NCBI RefSeq assembly: GCF_000429325.1
Contig: NZ_AUBQ01000004.1
Span: forward strand, 62,001-126,000
Direction: 5' to 3'
DNA: 64,000 nucleotides
Origin: Fundidesulfovibrio putealis DSM 16056
GTDB lineage: Bacteria > Desulfobacterota > Desulfovibrionia > Desulfovibrionales > Desulfovibrionaceae
This document shows positions 24,735-33,257 of this stretch, piece after piece. Numbering within the stretch: position 1 is the first letter of the stretch; each line of letters begins with the position of its first letter. The notes under the pieces were generated by a model, which ran no database searches, had not been told where the DNA came from, and saw only the letters and a program-made list of their open reading frames with translations. The position numbers were made by a program, and so were the translations under genes.

Positions 24735-27428
24735 CTAGGTAAGCGACTCCGGCATCCACTCCAGCCCGACATCCCCTTCGGCCAGCCGTCTGGCCAGATC
24801 AAGTTGCTCGGTGCGGCAACTGGCCTTGCCGTCAAGCATCGCTGCCGTGACCGTCTTGAGGATTTCGCCGTAGCGTGGTCCGGGCTGTATGCCCAGATGT
24901 TTCAGGTCGTCTCCGCCAATTTCGATATGTTGCATGCGCAGCGTGGTCAGATACACAGAAATGGAGCGCTGTACAGCCTCTTTGGGATTCCTGGCCATGA
25001 GGTACAAGACTCCTTCCAGGGGCAGGTCCTTCAGGAGAAAATACAGTTCGCTGTAGAGTCCTTTGCGGTATTCCCATTCGTAGATGGATTGCGCTGTGTC
25101 GCGGATGGAGTGGCGCAGCACCAGGAATTCCTGCTCAAGCTTGGAGGAGAAACTCAAGCGCCGGGTGACGCCCCGCACCTCCTCGTCCTCCATGCCCGCG
25201 CACAGCCCCAGGAAGAATATCCGCCAGATTTCCGGCTTGGGCTCCACGTACAGCAGCCGATACCAGGTGATCACCCGGTCGGCCTCGGCCAGCACCGTGT
25301 CCTTGCGCTGGTCCAGGGCCAGAAGCGGGTGGATGGCGGCCAGCAGGCCGAACTCGTCCATGCGCCGGATGCAGGCCAGGGGGTTGTCGTCTTCCATGAT
25401 GTGGCGGATTTCATGGAACACGCGCGGGCCGGAGAGCTTGTGCACGAAACGGTTGGTGATGGCGTTTCGGATGAGCCGCTCGGTCTGCGCGCCGATGCGG
25501 AAATGGAAGCGCTGCTCGAAGCGGATGGCGCGCAGGATGCGGGTGGGGTCCTCCACGAAGGACAAGGAGTGCAGCACCCGGATGACCTTCTCCTTGATGT
25601 CTCGCTGCGCGCCGAAGAAGTCCACCAGCTTGCCGAAACTGTCCGGCGCAATATGCACGGCCAGGGCGTTTACCGTGAAGTCGCGACGATACAGGTCCAT
25701 CTTGATGGAGGAGAGCTCCACAGTGGGCAGCGCCGCCGGATACTCGTAGTACTCCAGGCGCGCGGTGGCCACGTCCACGCGCGTGTCGTCGGGAAGGATC
25801 ACCACGGCGGTCTTGAACTTGCGGTGCGACTTCACGCGCCCGCCCATTTCGCGGGCAAGGGCTTCGGCGAAGATGATGCCGTCGCCTTCCACCACCAGGT
25901 CCATGTCCAGGTTGGGCCTGCCGAGCATGAGGTCGCGCACGAACCCACCCACCACGTAGGCCTCGTAGCCCATGGCCTTGGCCAGCGAGCCTGCGCGCTT
26001 GAGCAGCGCATAGTGCTTGTCGGGCAGGCGGTCGCGCAGGTGTCCGGCCACGCTGCGCTCGGACTTGCGCTCCGCGCCAACGGATTCCGGGATGCGCGCC
26101 GGTTCGCGGATCAGGGTGTTTATGAGGTCCGTGCGCGTGACCACGCCCGTCACCTCGCCGTTCTCCACCACCGGCACCTGGCGCTGACGCTGGCCCAGCA
26201 AGATTTCCATGATGTGGTACAGGTCGGTCTTGGGGGTGATGGTCTGCGCGCCGTGCATCATGTAGTCGCTGGCGTCGGCGGTGGCCAGGCCGTGCTTCAT
26301 GGCCTTGTCCACGATGTCGTGCTCCAGGATGCCCAGGCAGGATTTGTCCTCGGAGCTTATCACCGGCACGGCTTTCAGCCCGAAGCGCGACATGAGCTCC
26401 TGCGCCTCAGACAGGGGCCTGTTGTCCTCGATGACCTGTGCCGGGCGGCTCATGAGGCTCTCGGCCAGGATCTGCGGGTTCACCTGGGAGGAGAGCAGGG
26501 CCAGCAGTTCCTCCTTGGCCTGGGGGAGCGTCTTGTCCTTGATGGAGGCCGAGGCCGCGTAGGTGTGGCCGCCGCCGCCGAGCGAGGCGCAGATGCGCCC
26601 CACGTCCACGTCCGTGGTGCGCGAGCGCGCCACCAGATGCACCCGGTCCTTCATCAGGGCCAGGGCGAACAGCACCCGGATGTTCTCCATGTCCATGAGC
26701 TTGTGGGCCAGCAGGGCGAAATCTCCTACGTAACTGTCCAGCGTGGCCTGGGTTATGACCACCTCCACGCCGTTGAAGTCGTAGGTGACGGCGGATTCGA
26801 TCAGCCCGCTCATGATGGTGATCTGCTCGGAGGACAGCTCGCGCGTCAGCAGCTCGGACAGGGTGGCCAGGTCCATGCCCTGGCCCTTGAGCCAGGCCGC
26901 CGCCGTGAAGTCCTCCTCCACGGTGGAGGAGAAGGTGAAGGAGCCGGTGTCCTCGTAGATGCCAAGCCCCAGGAAGGTGGCCTCGTCCGGCGTGAGGGTC
27001 AGGCCGCGCTCGCGGATCATGTGGGCCAGGATGGTGGTGGTGGAGCCCCAGGTTTTGACCACGCTCACCTGGGCCGGGACGTCCTCCTCGGAGTCGGGGT
27101 GATGGTCGTAGAGGTGCACGGCCACGCCCGGACGTTCCAGCAGCGGGGCCACGTGCGGCACGCGCGACTTCTGGCGCGTGTCCACCATGACCAGCGTCTC
27201 TACGGAGTCCGGGTCGATGTCCTTGAAGGTCTTGAAATTGAAGAGGTACGTGGCGCTCTGGATGAAGAAGTTGCGGATGTTCTTTTCCTGGCTGCCTGGG
27301 AAGATGAGCACGGCTCCCGGATAGAGCTTGCTGGCGGCGATCATGGCCGCCAGGGCGTCGAAATCCGCGTTCATGTGGGCGGTGATGACCGTGGGAGCGG
27401 ACAAGCCTTTTTGAGGCTTGGAAATCAT
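24735..27428 (-). CDS. DHH-CBS-tRNA nucleotidyltransferase/poly(A) polymerase fusion
   Basis: 897 aa with three parts. Residues 10-310 are a DHH/DHHA1 phosphoesterase: AHMNADFDALAAM, VHLYDHHPDS, GGGGHTYAASA. About 315-430 holds two CBS repeats that may bind adenine nucleotides. The C-terminal half is a class II nucleotidyltransferase: AYVVGGFVRDLMLGR, LDMDLVVEG as the metal-binding DxD, RRDFTVNALAVHI, and VEDPTRILRAIRFEQRF. It probably adds CCA or part of it to tRNA 3' ends, or polyadenylates RNA. Start ATG 27428 overlaps the xerD stop (ATGA) and has AGGAAGG upstream; an in-frame extension to 27671 inside xerD is rejected. Such fusions are known in Desulfovibrio and a few deep-branching bacteria. 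Confidence 0.92.
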   Translation of the reverse strand: MISKPQKGLSAPTVITAHMNADFDALAAMIAASKLYPGAVLIFPGSQEKNIRNFFIQSATYLFNFKTFKDIDPDSVETLVMVDTRQKSRVPHVAPLLERPGVAVHLYDHHPDSEEDVPAQVSVVKTWGSTTTILAHMIRERGLTLTPDEATFLGLGIYEDTGSFTFSSTVEEDFTAAAWLKGQGMDLATLSELLTRELSSEQITIMSGLIESAVTYDFNGVEVVITQATLDSYVGDFALLAHKLMDMENIRVLFALALMKDRVHLVARSRTTDVDVGRICASLGGGGHTYAASASIKDKTLPQAKEELLALLSSQVNPQILAESLMSRPAQVIEDNRPLSEAQELMSRFGLKAVPVISSEDKSCLGILEHDIVDKAMKHGLATADASDYMMHGAQTITPKTDLYHIMEILLGQRQRQVPVVENGEVTGVVTRTDLINTLIREPARIPESVGAERKSERSVAGHLRDRLPDKHYALLKRAGSLAKAMGYEAYVVGGFVRDLMLGRPNLDMDLVVEGDGIIFAEALAREMGGRVKSHRKFKTAVVILPDDTRVDVATARLEYYEYPAALPTVELSSIKMDLYRRDFTVNALAVHIAPDSFGKLVDFFGAQRDIKEKVIRVLHSLSFVEDPTRILRAIRFEQRFHFRIGAQTERLIRNAITNRFVHKLSGPRVFHEIRHIMEDDNPLACIRRMDEFGLLAAIHPLLALDQRKDTVLAEADRVITWYRLLYVEPKPEIWRIFFLGLCAGMEDEEVRGVTRRLSFSSKLEQEFLVLRHSIRDTAQSIYEWEYRKGLYSELYFLLKDLPLEGVLYLMARNPKEAVQRSISVYLTTLRMQHIEIGGDDLKHLGIQPGPRYGEILKTVTAAMLDGKASCRTEQLDLARRLAEGDVGLEWMPESLT

Positions 27429-28420
27429 GAATCCTTCCTTGTGGTTCTGGAGCGGGGGTGATGGCTGCGGTGGATGGCGGTCAGCCGGTCCGCCTGGACG
27501 TGGGTGTAGATTTCCGTGGCCGAGATGTCTGCGTGGCCAAGCAGCAGTTGCACGGTGCGCAGGTCCGCGCCGCCCTCCAGCAGATGCGTTGCGAAAGAAT
27601 GGCGCAGGCTGTGCGGGGAGATGTCCTTCACGATGCCCGCGTCCAGGGCGTAGCGCTTGATGAGCTTCCACACGCCCTGGCGGGTGAGGCCCTTGCCGGA
27701 GCGGTTCAGGAACACAAGGTCCGTCACGGGTTTGAAGGCCGGGCGCACGGTCTGGATGTAGCGCGACAGCAGATCCTGGGCCAGGGAGTGGATGGGCACC
27801 AGTCGCTCCTTGTCGCCCTTGCCGAACACGCGCAACACCCCGGACTGGGCGTCGAAATCGAGCGGCGTGAGGCTTATGAGTTCAGTCACGCGCAGGCCCG
27901 CCGCGTACAGAAGCTCCAGCATGGCCCGGTCGCGGAATCCGAGGCTGGTTTCCATGTCCGGGCGAGCCAGCAAGGTTTCCATCTCGTCGCGGCTCAGGAC
28001 GTCAGGCAGGGTGCGCGGCAGCTTGGGGGCCTCGATCAGCGCTGCCGGGCTCAGGTCCAGCCAGCCCTCGGCCACGGCGTGGGCGAAGAAGCCGCGCATG
28101 CTGGACAGATGACGCGCCAGCGACCGGCTGGTCAGGCCCTTCTGGCGCAGGAACATGAGATACAGGAAGATGGTCTGGTCGGACACGTCCTCCACCGAGG
28201 AGGAGCGCTCCGAGAGAAAAACCTGGAAATGTTGCATGTCCTGGGCGTAGGCCGCCAGGCTGTTCTCGGAGAGCCCTTTTATCACCAGAAGGTGCTCGAG
28301 CCATGCGTCCGCCCACGGGTGCAGGGGGGGCAGGGCCGCCGCTTGCTGCTCGGAGCGCGGCGTGCGTTCAGGTTTGGGCGCCTTGGACGGCGTGCGCAAC
28401 GGCTTGGTTTTTATTGACAC
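27425..28420 (-). CDS. xerD: Tyrosine site-specific recombinase, XerD type
   Basis: Resolves chromosome dimers at dif sites with a partner XerC, acting in the cytoplasm. 331 aa, about 30 longer than usual owing to a Lys/Pro/Arg-rich N-terminal tail. The core-binding domain (HPWADAWLEHLLVIKGLSEN) precedes the catalytic domain with Arg in AAGLRVTELISL, Lys in GKGDKERLVP, HSLRHSFATHLLEGG, HADISATEIYTHV and the Tyr nucleophile. The start codon at 28420 is GTG with no evident SD, and the dapL -35 box lies across it. It is translationally coupled to the following nucleotidyltransferase. Confidence 0.92.
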   Translation of the reverse strand: MSIKTKPLRTPSKAPKPERTPRSEQQAAALPPLHPWADAWLEHLLVIKGLSENSLAAYAQDMQHFQVFLSERSSSVEDVSDQTIFLYLMFLRQKGLTSRSLARHLSSMRGFFAHAVAEGWLDLSPAALIEAPKLPRTLPDVLSRDEMETLLARPDMETSLGFRDRAMLELLYAAGLRVTELISLTPLDFDAQSGVLRVFGKGDKERLVPIHSLAQDLLSRYIQTVRPAFKPVTDLVFLNRSGKGLTRQGVWKLIKRYALDAGIVKDISPHSLRHSFATHLLEGGADLRTVQLLLGHADISATEIYTHVQADRLTAIHRSHHPRSRTTRKDS

Positions 28421-28442
28421 TGCTGGGGCCTCTTTTTATGAC
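28414..28442 (+). promoter_or_regulatory. Strong sigma70-like promoter of dapL
   Basis: TTGACA (28414-28419), 17-base spacer, TATGAC (28437-28442), 58 bases before the dapL start codon. The -35 element overlaps the GTG start of the divergent xerD gene. Best promoter match seen in the window. Confidence 0.65.
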
Positions 28443-28499
28443 CGGGGCTTCTTTATTCCATTTCTTGCGCCCGCGCGCAATCGCCCCAAGGAGCGTACC

Positions 28500-29672
28500 A
28501 TGCCTCAGTTCAAGATGGCCGATCGTCTGGCCGCACTTCCTCCGTATCTTTTCGCCGAGATCGACCGCGTCAAAAACGAGGTGAAGGCTCGCGGCGTGGA
28601 CATCATCAGCCTCGGCATCGGCGACCCCGACATGCCCACCCCCGACTTCATCGTGGACGCCCTGTACGCCTCCGCCAAGAAGCCCGAGAACCACCAGTAT
28701 CCATCCTATGTGGGCCTGCGCACCTTCCGGTCCGCCGTCTCCACCTGGTACAAGGGCCGCTTCGGCGTCGACCTCGACCCCGACAACGAGGTCGTGAGCC
28801 TTATCGGCTCCAAGGAAGGCATCGCGCACTTCCCCCTGGCCTACGTGAACCCCGGCGATCTGGTGCTGGTGTGCACCCCCAACTACCCCGTGTACAACGT
28901 GGCCACCGGGTTCGCGGGCGGCACCACCAAGTTCCTGCCCATGACCGACGCCAACGACTTCCTGCCCGACCTGGACAGCGTCACCGACGCAGAATGGGAC
29001 AAGGCCAAGATGATCTTCACCAACTTCCCCAACAACCCCACCTCGGCCTGCGCCCCCAAGAGCTTCTACGAGAAGCTGGTGAAGAAGTGCCGCGAGACCA
29101 ACACCATCCTGGTGGCCGACGCCGCCTACACCGAGATGTACTACAACGAGGCCGCCAAGCCCATCTCCGTGTTCGAGATCCCCGGCGCCAAGGACGTGGC
29201 CATCGAGTTCCACTCTCTGTCCAAGACCTACAACATGACCGGCTGGCGCATCGGCATGGCCGTTGGCAACGCCGATTTGGTCAAGGGTCTGGGCAAGATC
29301 AAGGAAAACGTCGACTCCGGCATCTTCCAGGCCGTGCAGGAAGCGGGCATCGCGGCCCTTGAAAAGGGCGACGCCTATGCTGAACAGTTCCGCGCCGTCT
29401 ACAAGGAGCGCCGCGACACCCTGGCGGCGGGCCTGAAGAAGATCGGCATCGACTTCCGCCTGCCCGAGGCCACCTTCTACTTCTGGTGCAAAGTCCCCCA
29501 GGGCCACGAGACCAAGGCCTTCGTGACCAAGGTGCTCCAGGAGACCGGCGTGGTGGTCACCCCCGGCAACGGCTTCGGCTCCCCCGAGGCGGGCGAGGGC
29601 TACTTCCGCATCGCCATGACCGTAGGCAAGGAGAAGATCGAGGAGGCCCTGTCACGTCTGGCCAAGATGTAG
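28500..29672 (+). CDS. dapL: LL-diaminopimelate aminotransferase
   Basis: PLP enzyme converting tetrahydrodipicolinate directly to LL-diaminopimelate, a shortcut in lysine and peptidoglycan precursor synthesis. 390 aa. Diagnostic stretches are ISLGIGDPDMPTPDFIV, NHQYPSYVGLRTFR, LIGSKEGIAHFPLAYVNPGD, and FHSLSKTYNMTGWRIG with the PLP Lys. ATG 28500 has AAGGAGCGTACC upstream; the in-frame start at 28362 is upstream of the promoter and rejected. DapL occurs in Desulfovibrio, chlamydiae, cyanobacteria and some archaea, which supports the taxonomic guess. folK follows directly. Confidence 0.93.
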   Translation: MPQFKMADRLAALPPYLFAEIDRVKNEVKARGVDIISLGIGDPDMPTPDFIVDALYASAKKPENHQYPSYVGLRTFRSAVSTWYKGRFGVDLDPDNEVVSLIGSKEGIAHFPLAYVNPGDLVLVCTPNYPVYNVATGFAGGTTKFLPMTDANDFLPDLDSVTDAEWDKAKMIFTNFPNNPTSACAPKSFYEKLVKKCRETNTILVADAAYTEMYYNEAAKPISVFEIPGAKDVAIEFHSLSKTYNMTGWRIGMAVGNADLVKGLGKIKENVDSGIFQAVQEAGIAALEKGDAYAEQFRAVYKERRDTLAAGLKKIGIDFRLPEATFYFWCKVPQGHETKAFVTKVLQETGVVVTPGNGFGSPEAGEGYFRIAMTVGKEKIEEALSRLAKM

Positions 29673-30199
29673 CGGCCTTTGTCGCCCTGGGCTCGAACCT
29701 GGGCGAACCTGCTGCGATACTCACGCGGGCTGCCGGGCGCATGGACGGGATTCTTCCCGGCGTGCGGCTGGCGGCCCGCTCGCGCATCTATCACAGCGCG
29801 CCCCATGAACTGGCTCGCCTGGAGTACCCCTGGGCGGAGGTGTTCCGGACGGTGAGGGAGGAGCCTCCGGCAACGCCCTGGTACGCCAACATGGTCGTGC
29901 GCCTGGGCTGCGTCCCGCAGGTGACGCCTGAAGCCTTGTTCGAAGCCCTGATGCGCCTGGAGGCGCAGCTCGGGCGAAACCGGCTGATGGAGCCGCGCTG
30001 GGGTGCGCGTTTCGTGGACATCGACCTGCTCGCTTTCGGGCGGGAGCGCCGCAGCACTGAACGCCTGACCCTGCCGCATCCGCGCATCGCGCAGCGGGCC
30101 TTCGTGCTGCTGCCCCTTGCGGAAATCGCGCCGGAGGAAGTTTCGCCGGAACTTTTCGAAGGTTTGTCTTTTTCAGCGTGCGATACTATGATATTCTGA
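29669..30199 (+). CDS. folK: 6-hydroxymethyl-7,8-dihydropterin pyrophosphokinase, start codon unclear
   Basis: Transfers pyrophosphate from ATP to 6-hydroxymethyl-dihydropterin in folate synthesis. HPPK motifs: AFVALGSNLGEP at the N-terminus, NRLMEPRWGARFVDIDLLAFG in the centre (only its core is quoted from Arg to Leu), and LPHPRIAQRAFVLLPLAEIAP. Homology begins at or just after the dapL stop, but no ATG, GTG or TTG exists in frame between GTG 29486 (deep inside dapL) and the conserved FVALGSN. The given start is therefore where similarity begins, not a real start codon. AGGAGG lies at 29641-29646, so a non-standard start such as GTC 29651 or ACG 29654 is possible. About 175 aa. Confidence 0.8.
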   Translation, partial: VAAFVALGSNLGEPAAILTRAAGRMDGILPGVRLAARSRIYHSAPHELARLEYPWAEVFRTVREEPPATPWYANMVVRLGCVPQVTPEALFEALMRLEAQLGRNRLMEPRWGARFVDIDLLAFGRERRSTERLTLPHPRIAQRAFVLLPLAEIAPEEVSPELFEGLSFSACDTMIF

Positions 30200-30227
30200 A
30201 CGTCAGCAAAAAAGGACCGAGCGCATC

Positions 30228-30500
30228 ATGTGGAAATTCGTCATCTTCGCCGTCGCCGCGTTCATCCTCTGGAAGATGTTCGCCGGCGACATGAAGCGTC
30301 GCAAGGAAGAAGCCAAAAAGGAACAGGAAACCCTTATCGCCAAGGGCGAGATGGTCAAGGACCCGGCCTGCGGCTCCTATGTTTCCCCGGACAACTCCGT
30401 ACGGCTTCGGGAAGGCGACAGGACGCTGCACTTCTGCAGCTACGAATGCCGCGACAAGTACCTGAAACAACTTGAGTCCTCGAAAACGAAAGAGGGGTAA
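30228..30500 (+). CDS. Membrane-anchored YHS/TRASH-like metal-binding protein
   Basis: 90 aa. An N-terminal membrane segment (MWKFVIFAVAAFILWKMF) is followed by a Lys/Glu helix and then a small Cys domain: VKDPACGSYVSP, LHFCSYECRDKYL. The Cys pattern and the DPxCGxxV start are those of YHS/TRASH domains, which bind metal ions. The domain probably faces the cytoplasm. It lies 29 bases after folK and 3 bases before the aldolase gene, so probably co-transcribed. Function unknown. Confidence 0.75.
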   Translation: MWKFVIFAVAAFILWKMFAGDMKRRKEEAKKEQETLIAKGEMVKDPACGSYVSPDNSVRLREGDRTLHFCSYECRDKYLKQLESSKTKEG

Positions 30501-30503
30501 CGC

Positions 30504-31151
30504 ATGAAATTTTTCCTCGACAGCGCAAGCCTGGATGAGATCAAGGCAGCCAAGGACATGGGCATGCTCGACGGCGTGACCACCAACCCTACCTTGTTTT
30601 CCAAGGAGAAGGGCAACTGGCACAAGATCGCCGAGGCCATCTGCAAAGAGGTCGACGGCCCGGTGAGCCTGGAAGTGGTGGGCACCACCGCCGAGGAAAT
30701 GCTCAAGGAAGCCAAGGATCTGGTGAAGTTCGGCCCCAACGTCGTGGTCAAGATCCCCATGCTGCTGGAAGGCCTGAAGGCCGTGCGCCAGTTGAAGGCC
30801 CAGGCCATAGACGTGAACGTCACCCTGATTTTCCAGCCCCTCCAGGCCCTCATGGCTGCCAAGGCGGGAGCGACCTTCGTGAGCCCCTTCGTGGGGCGCA
30901 TTGACGCCATCGGCGGCGACGGCATGGCCGTGGTGGAAGAGATCGTCACCATCTTCCAGAACTACAGCCTGGAAACCCAGGTGCTCGTTGCCAGCATCAG
31001 GAACCCCACTCACATCGTGCGCGCGGCCCTGATGGGCGCGGACGTTTGCACCGTGCCCTTCTCCGTGATGAAGGAGCTCATCAAGCATCCCCTCACGGAC
31101 CTTGGCCTCGATGCCTTCCTCAAGGACTGGGGCAAGGTGGAGAAAGGCTAG
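30504..31151 (+). CDS. fsa: Fructose-6-phosphate aldolase / small transaldolase
   Basis: Class I aldolase of the TalC/FSA type: splits fructose 6-phosphate to dihydroxyacetone and glyceraldehyde 3-phosphate, or acts as a transaldolase. 215 aa, the normal subfamily length. MKFFLDSASLDEIKAAKDMG, GVTTNPTLFSKE and the Schiff-base Lys in VVVKIPMLLEGLKAV are present, followed by NVTLIFQPLQALMAAKAGA. Cytoplasmic. AGAGGGG precedes ATG 30504. Whether it acts as FSA or transaldolase cannot be decided from the sequence. Confidence 0.92.
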   Translation: MKFFLDSASLDEIKAAKDMGMLDGVTTNPTLFSKEKGNWHKIAEAICKEVDGPVSLEVVGTTAEEMLKEAKDLVKFGPNVVVKIPMLLEGLKAVRQLKAQAIDVNVTLIFQPLQALMAAKAGATFVSPFVGRIDAIGGDGMAVVEEIVTIFQNYSLETQVLVASIRNPTHIVRAALMGADVCTVPFSVMKELIKHPLTDLGLDAFLKDWGKVEKG

Positions 31152-31475
31152 CTCCGCGCGGCATCTCCCCTTCGGGATATAATTTCGCTTCGCATCGGCG
31201 AGGCCAGCGAAACCAGCGAGGCCCGCGAGGCAGGATTAGGCGACCCAGCCTCTCCGGCCTTGCGGGCTCGTGCGAGACAGGCCCGAGCGTCATGGATGCT
31301 AGACTGAGGGTATGTGCGACTTCAGGGGCATAGTCATGAAGATAATGAAAGCTCGATTCGCAGACGCCGCATCGGCCCGCTTCCTCCTGGCCGCGTCTGG
31401 ATTGTCCCGACTGACAGCGCCGGGCATTCCGGGATGCTTCGGCAAGGCCATCCAACCCGTGAACCGGTTCCTGCC

Positions 31476-32123
31476 GTGACGCTCTCCGCTCCAACTCCCG
31501 CGCTCGACTGGCGCAGCGCCGACGCCGTGCCCTCCAGCCTCCCCATGCCGGAGCTCTTCCTTGGCGCGTTGCGTCCTGGCATGCGCGTGCTGGACGTCGG
31601 CTGCGGCGAGGCCTGGATTGGCTGCGAGGTGGAGCGCTGCGGCGTGCGCTATGTGGGGGTGGACGTGAACCGGGCCAGTCTGGCCCGCGCCAGCAGCCGC
31701 CGTCTGGTTGTAGCCGGGGAGGGCGGGCGTCTGCCCTTTGGCGACAGGGTGTTCGACATGGTGATGCTGCGGGCCGTGTTGACCGTGCTGGTGGATGAAG
31801 GCGAATTGGCGGACGTGTTGCGCGAGGCCTTCCGGGTGTGCCGGGGCGTGGTGGGCATCCAGGACTTTCTTCAGACCTGGGAGAATCCGGTTTACAGCGC
31901 GCGCTACGAAGAGGGGCTCAGGCTCACCGGGCGTCACGGCGTATTCCCTGTGCGCGAGGGCGGCACGCTGCTCTATTGGGCCAGGCATTTCACCCTGGAC
32001 GAGCTGTCCGGTCTGATCGCCCAGGCGGGCGGGGATGTTGCCGAAGTGGTGGAGGGGCCTTCGCCCACGCGCAGCGGCAATCTCATTCGTGGCGTGGCGC
32101 TTCTGGCGAGCCCGCAGGTGTAG
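31476..32123 (+). CDS. Class I SAM-dependent methyltransferase
   Basis: About 215 aa from GTG 31476. Motif I MRVLDVGCGEAWIGCEV, acidic loop YVGVDVNRASL, and LPFGDRVFDMVMLR identify a Methyltransf_11-type fold. The substrate is unknown. The longer in-frame reading (ATG 31314 or 31434) has a composition unlike the rest and no ribosome site, so the GTG start is preferred with low certainty. Converges with the alcohol dehydrogenase gene across a set of hairpins. Confidence 0.75.
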   Translation: MTLSAPTPALDWRSADAVPSSLPMPELFLGALRPGMRVLDVGCGEAWIGCEVERCGVRYVGVDVNRASLARASSRRLVVAGEGGRLPFGDRVFDMVMLRAVLTVLVDEGELADVLREAFRVCRGVVGIQDFLQTWENPVYSARYEEGLRLTGRHGVFPVREGGTLLYWARHFTLDELSGLIAQAGGDVAEVVEGPSPTRSGNLIRGVALLASPQV

Positions 32124-32135
32124 TCTTTCACTCAC

Positions 32136-32200
32136 CAGGGCTCTGCCCTGGACCCGGCAGGGCTCCGCCCTGCACCTGCCAGGGGGATGATCCCCCTGGA
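32136..32200. repeat. Three consecutive hairpins between convergent genes
   Basis: CCAGGGC/GCCCTGG (32136-32152), GCAGGGC/GCCCTGC (32158-32174) and CCAGGGGGAT/ATCCCCCTGG (32180-32200) stand in a row. Each has a loop of three bases or fewer. Related GC-rich hairpin strings are recalled from Desulfovibrio genomes between genes. May act as a bidirectional terminator. Confidence 0.75.
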
Positions 32201-32228
32201 CCCTCAGTAGGCTTCGCGTCGCGTGTCG

Positions 32229-33173
32229 TCACAATGTCGACGGCATGCGCACCAGCACCTTGCGCGCTCCGGGGCGCGCTGCCAGCCTGAACGCTTCCTC
32301 CACGTCTTCGAAGGGCAGGACGGCTTCCACCAGTCCAGACGGATCGACCAGGCCATGAGACAAATGGTTCAGGGCCAGGGCAGTGTCCCCGCAACGTGAG
32401 CCGATCAGGGTGATCTCACGCACCACGATGCGCGAGATGTCCAGACAGGACGCCGCCTCCGTGGTGGATTTCAGCACGATCACCCCTTCGTCGCGCACAA
32501 GCGCCATGGCCGAGGTGATGCCCTCCGGCCTGCCCGTTGCTTCCACCACCACGTCGAACGGGCCGGAAATATCCCCTGCCAAAGCCGTGCGCACGCCTTG
32601 GGCAGCGGCGATGGCCAGCTTGTCCTGGTGTTTGCCCACAAGAACGACGCCTGGGCACAGATGCCGAAGTGCAAGCGCGATGAGCACTCCCAGTTTGCCG
32701 TCTCCAAGCACCGCCACCCGGTCACCTGCGCGCAGGTGTACCTGTTGGCCCACTTCCAGGGCTGCCGCCAGAGGCTCGGCGAACACTGCTGTCTGGTCGT
32801 TCACGTTGTCCGGCACGATATGGCAGTTCCAGACGGGCAGGGTGAGGTACTGGGCGAAGGCCCCGTCCTTGCCCAGGATGCCGAGCACGGTCCTGCCTGG
32901 GGCGTGGCGATTGTCGCCGGGGCCGGAGCCGATGTTGATGTCTCCCACTACGCGCCTGCCGACCAGCTCCGGGCGAGAGGGTGCGGATTCCACCAGCCCC
33001 ACGAACTCATGCCCGGGGATGCCGGAAAAGTTCATGTATCCTTTTAAGAGTTCCAGGTCTGTGTTGCAGATGCCTGCCATCAGCACGCGGATCAGTGCCT
33101 CGTGCGTCTCGGGGCATGGCATGGGAGCATCTGTCAGCCGCAGGGAGCCTTCTGAAATGCGTACTGCTTTCAT
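32229..33173 (-). CDS. Medium-chain zinc-type alcohol dehydrogenase-like protein
   Basis: 314-aa NAD(P)-dependent dehydrogenase of the MDR superfamily. Catalytic zinc ligands look present: Cys in MAGICNTDLELLKGY, His-Glu in IPGHEFVGLVE, and Glu in VFAEPLAAALE. The Rossmann motif is VAVLGDGKLGVLIALAL. The four-Cys structural-zinc loop is absent (GSGPGDNRHAPGRTVLGI occupies that place), making the protein shorter than typical ADHs. Substrate unknown. Transcribed convergently to the methyltransferase gene and divergently from the RluD-CoaE gene. Confidence 0.85.
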   Translation of the reverse strand: MKAVRISEGSLRLTDAPMPCPETHEALIRVLMAGICNTDLELLKGYMNFSGIPGHEFVGLVESAPSRPELVGRRVVGDINIGSGPGDNRHAPGRTVLGILGKDGAFAQYLTLPVWNCHIVPDNVNDQTAVFAEPLAAALEVGQQVHLRAGDRVAVLGDGKLGVLIALALRHLCPGVVLVGKHQDKLAIAAAQGVRTALAGDISGPFDVVVEATGRPEGITSAMALVRDEGVIVLKSTTEAASCLDISRIVVREITLIGSRCGDTALALNHLSHGLVDPSGLVEAVLPFEDVEEAFRLAARPGARKVLVRMPSTL

Positions 33174-33257
33174 TGTGAATATTCTCCGAAAAGGCTTGGT
33201 TCAGGGGCGGTATTTCGGGTTTGTGCCATTATCCGCGTTGACCCGCCAACATTTTCC

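Noticed and set aside
24666-27461. 931-codon open frame on the plus strand
   Set aside because: Exactly antisense to the clearly homologous DHH-CBS-nucleotidyltransferase gene; His/Val/Gln-rich composition typical of a GC-rich shadow frame.
28368-29507. 379-codon minus-strand open frame
   Set aside because: Antisense to dapL with repetitive Gly/His/Val composition.
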